Of a DNA stretch of 64,000 nucleotides, positions 61,328 to 64,000 are shown piece after piece. The notes under the pieces were generated by a model that was not told the DNA's origin, did not search any database, and saw only the letters and a list, made by a program, of their open reading frames with translations. Position 1 is the first letter of the stretch. Every line of letters starts with the position of its first letter. A program made the translations under genes and the position numbers. Source of the DNA: Rhabdornis inornatus (Eukaryota; Chordata; Aves; Passeriformes; Rhabdornithidae); assembly GCA_013397075.1 (NCBI GenBank), contig VWZS01007473.1, forward strand, positions 1,360,740 to 1,424,739, in the 5' to 3' direction.

Positions 61328-61369
61328 AATCAGGCTGTCATGTAATCAATGGACTATGATAGCCTGATT
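61328..61369. repeat. 14-bp hairpin with 14-nt loop
   Basis: AATCAGGCTGTCAT at 61328-61341 pairs with ATGATAGCCTGATT at 61356-61369 along its full length. As RNA this gives 13 Watson-Crick pairs and one G-U wobble (37 with 60). TCATGTA is also directly repeated at 61338 and 61371. The stem is the longest I noticed in the window, but it is shorter than a standard microRNA precursor unless the flanks pair imperfectly. Confidence 0.8.
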
Positions 61370-61699
61370 ATCATGTAGGATAAGTGATATCTATTAGAAA
61401 AAATTGATCCTGACATAACTCAGAAAAGGCAGCAGCTTAAAGCTGGAGGCCACAGGCCCTGGACTGGCCTTTGTACATATTTAATGGCTGTCATTTTCCT
61501 GGAGGTGCCTGAAAACAGCAAAACTCTCAAGGTAAATCTATATTGATTGAATAATCCTTGTCATCTGTTAGGACTAACAAAGCTGTCACAGTACAGCCAC
61601 AAGCAAACAGATTTTATTTGATAACTTTCTTTCCATTTCACCATAGAAGCACAAGTACTAGAGTTTCAAGGGAGCCCCTTCATGTTTGGTCTGTTTTCA
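61370..61699. other. Noncoding DNA, no gene found
   Basis: Unique sequence with nothing specific seen. Confidence 0.5.
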
Positions 61700-62000
61700 C
61701 TCAGGTAATTCCCCAGCGGAGGCCCCTGTTTTCAGTGGCTGATTAACTGCCACGTACTTAATTAAACCTGCAGCATCAGAATTACAGTTTATGAAAGAAC
61801 CAGAAGCCGGCTGCCAGTGAACCCCCAATTCTGCAGGGCTTGTGCTATATTAGGAGCTGAGCCTGAATGATTATGGCTTGGAGCTTGATAAAGATTGTAG
61901 GGGTGGGTGTGCTTGAGGCTGTCCCCTGTGACAGCATCTCCCTTTATGAATACAGAAAAATTCATCAAACAGAAATCATTAAATGGAGCAGATGGGGTTT
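61700..62000. promoter_or_regulatory. Candidate conserved noncoding element
   Basis: Complex, non-repetitive sequence with GTACTTAATTAAACCTG near 61755, GAATTACAG, a GATTATGG block and CATTAAATGG near 61978. An inverted CTGTCCCCTGTGACAG segment lies at 61918-61933. It partly overlaps open frames on both strands that have no family resemblance. The call is inference. Confidence 0.25.
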
Positions 62001-62639
62001 GCTGTGTGGCTGAGGCATGAAGCGCCTGGAGATGATGAGCACTGCACGAGGCGGCCGGGCAGATCAAAACGACAGTCCCGGGGAAGGTGGGCAGTGCAGG
62101 ACCCTTTGCTGTTGTTGTCCTCTCCATGCACAACTCGCTTCTGTAGAGGTCAGAAACAGTGTCCCCCAGCCACACTCCCCTTCAGTCTGCCCCAAACCTC
62201 GCCTGCTTCCCATTTGCATCCGCCTTGTGAAACCCTTGCAAAACAACTGGGAAAAATCAGTGTTGGGTGGAATAAAAACTCCCCAGCTCCTCAATTCCCT
62301 CATTTCACACTCTAATAATACTTAATACAACATGACAGTTATTTGTATTTTCATTGAATCCTTTTTAAATAGGTCGAACTTTTATTCTGCTTCTATTTTT
62401 AAAAGCTAGAATCTACTTTGCTTCCCATGAGATTCAGGTGCCAGCACCTATCACAGAACTGTATATGGACAGATTAGAGTTCTATTTCATTTCTCAAGGA
62501 CAATCTAACCTCTCTTGAAATGGAAGCACAAATCCAGGCATCCAAGCACCCCCAGACAGGGTCATAAGAGATGCACATCCCACATGCGCCTTGTCCTGCC
62601 TCCAGGTGTGAATTTCACCCTCAGAGATTTTACAAACAT
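62001..62639. other. Noncoding DNA with a small CpG patch
   Basis: Several CpGs lie at about 62020-62085 in otherwise CpG-poor DNA. Overlapping frames at 61983-62325 reflect the GC-richer composition and resemble no known protein. Confidence 0.5.
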
Positions 62640-63030
62640 TATCTCCTATTTCAATAGAAAATTCTGACTCCTGAGCCTGCAGAGATGTAAAAGCTCATTT
62701 ATTCACCTTAAGTGCATTTATCTCAGCTGATTTTTAACCTCTCATTAAAGGGTGTACCTTCTGCCCTCAAAGCACATGGGAAGAAAACAATTTAACAGAG
62801 AGCATAAAGTGGCAGATTTGGAGACTCAGAATGAAAACTGCTAAAGGTAATTTTTTGTTTCATTGGGAGGATGAAATGTTGATTATGTTAACCTTACCTG
62901 CAAGTTGCAGATGTTTCAGTTTTACTTCATCTTCACCTACCAGAGCTCTTTTTAAATTCAAAAAGGCAATAATATATTTCACCTTTATTGGCTGCCATAA
63001 AATCTATCAGTCTTAATGATCCTGTTAATT
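62640..63030. promoter_or_regulatory. Candidate conserved noncoding element
   Basis: AT-rich complex sequence with repeated CTCATTTATTCACC- and CTCATTAAAGG-like words. TTTATTGG at 62984-62991 lies two bases from GCCATAAAA at 62994-63002. These are two CDX/posterior-HOX-type sites in opposite orientation that form an imperfect inverted repeat. The regulatory reading is inference. Confidence 0.25.
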
Positions 63031-64000
63031 GTCTTTGATTTTTAGCACCATTTTCACCAATTTCTTTTCAAAAGTACACATATGGTCTTTCAATGCAATA
63101 ATCTTACAAATATTTTTTATATTAAAAGCTGACCTGTAGCTGAAATAGTGCCACTTAGGAATCTGAGAAGTTAGCTTCACACATACTAACATTTCTAGAA
63201 AGAAAATACAAAGTAAATAGCACCCTAGAAACTTTCTCCAGAAGCAGGATCTGTAGATCCTACGTTCTCTTAAAAACACTGGATGACTTGGATTTTTTTA
63301 TGATTGAAAATCATCAAGAAGGATTCTGATATTTTCTCACCTGAGAAGGCAGTAACTTGGAATACAAGCATTCCCTGCAAATTAAACAGGACAGTGTCTC
63401 AACTGAGCTCTTCCACAAGAAGAATACAAAACAACAAAATGAGGCTTTAGATGAGCCAGAAAAGTGCTCATCTTGCCATTGCTCCCTCCTTTTACCTTAT
63501 AAAATATATCTTTCCTCAAGCATGCATGGATTAACTGATCTCAGGTTAGTGCAAATTGGGAGTAACTCCTTTGATCTCAATTCACATAAATGATGTGGGA
63601 ATCCTGTTGCCACTGTACCCACGTTCCTGTACATCAGCATCCCACACTAACCAACCTCCTCCTTGGGTCCCTGTGGCAGCTCTGCAGACACCCCACACTG
63701 CATAGCCCTCACTTGAGGCTTATTAGGTCTCTAAATACCAATTATAAGAAAAGAAAAAAAATACTAAAAAAACAATAATATTTCACATTCTGGGACCTTT
63801 CTCTTGCCAGGTATCAGGGATAGCAGACGGCACCTCTACGTGTTTTAACACAGCCCTGTTACTCCAGAAGCCTTTCATAGGGAGATTTTCAGACAACTGA
63901 AGTAGCAGAGCTTGGTTCTCTCCTAAGGAAAAAAAAAAGAAGTTTGACATGCTTGGGCATTAACTCTGTGTGGATCTCATTTGAACCACCTTTAGATCAA
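63031..64000. other. Noncoding DNA, no gene found
   Basis: Unique AT-rich sequence to the end of the window, with short A runs near 63747-63778 and 63928-63940. No repeat family or exon is recognised. Confidence 0.55.

Noticed and set aside
1..64000. Endogenous retrovirus, LTR or DNA transposon copies
   Set aside because: I looked for LTR-type ends, primer-binding sites, conserved pol motifs and terminal inverted repeats with target duplications and found none I could support.
1..64000. Bacterial-type systems (operons, CRISPR, toxin modules)
   Set aside because: There are no long contiguous genes, ribosome-binding patterns or spaced direct repeats. The repeat content is vertebrate.

Overview
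This window looks like 64 kb of vertebrate nuclear DNA with no gene I can support. The best clue to the organism is the repeat content. It holds several truncated CR1-type LINE remnants (the clearest at 48351-48836 and 30900-30991), an older L3/CR1-like LINE remnant at 43050-43292, and a few decayed MIR/CORE-SINE fragments (13170-13320, 40761-40860, 45636-45765, 57511-57585). I see no L1, Alu or other mammalian young repeats. Sparse repeats dominated by CR1 are typical of birds, and crocodilians or turtles are the main alternatives. I cannot name the species or the locus.

The sequence is AT-rich, unique and non-protein-coding over almost all of its length. Open frames exist on both strands, but none shows a recognisable domain, signal peptide or family motif apart from the C-terminal remnants of LINE reverse-transcriptase proteins inside the CR1 and L3 copies. 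I see no rRNA, tRNA, CRISPR array, operon or retroviral structure.

Region by region: 1-13 kb is unique noncoding DNA with two stretches that look like conserved regulatory sequence (1691-1995, 2880-3095), several hairpins and a CpG cluster (6790-6945) in front of a 171-codon open frame of doubtful status. 13-28 kb has one MIR, a 76-base G-free tract and a perfect match to the steroid-receptor palindrome consensus. Around 28.0-28.3 kb is a small CpG cluster with a strong Kozak ATG and a GTGAGT donor, followed by complex sequence. 28-46 kb is mostly featureless with scattered repeats and a compound tandem/inverted repeat at 41365-41430. 46.3-47.1 kb and 56.4-57.8 kb are the two densest candidate cis-regulatory blocks. 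61.7-63.0 kb is a third.

The most interesting direct observation is that the blocks near 47.0 kb and 57.45 kb share a related segment in the same order and orientation (TTACCCT, then TAGATCAAT, then TTTATTGGACAG). This suggests either duplicated regulatory elements or two copies of an unlabelled ancient repeat. The overall picture is an intergenic or intronic regulatory landscape, perhaps of a developmental gene outside the window. That last point is inference.
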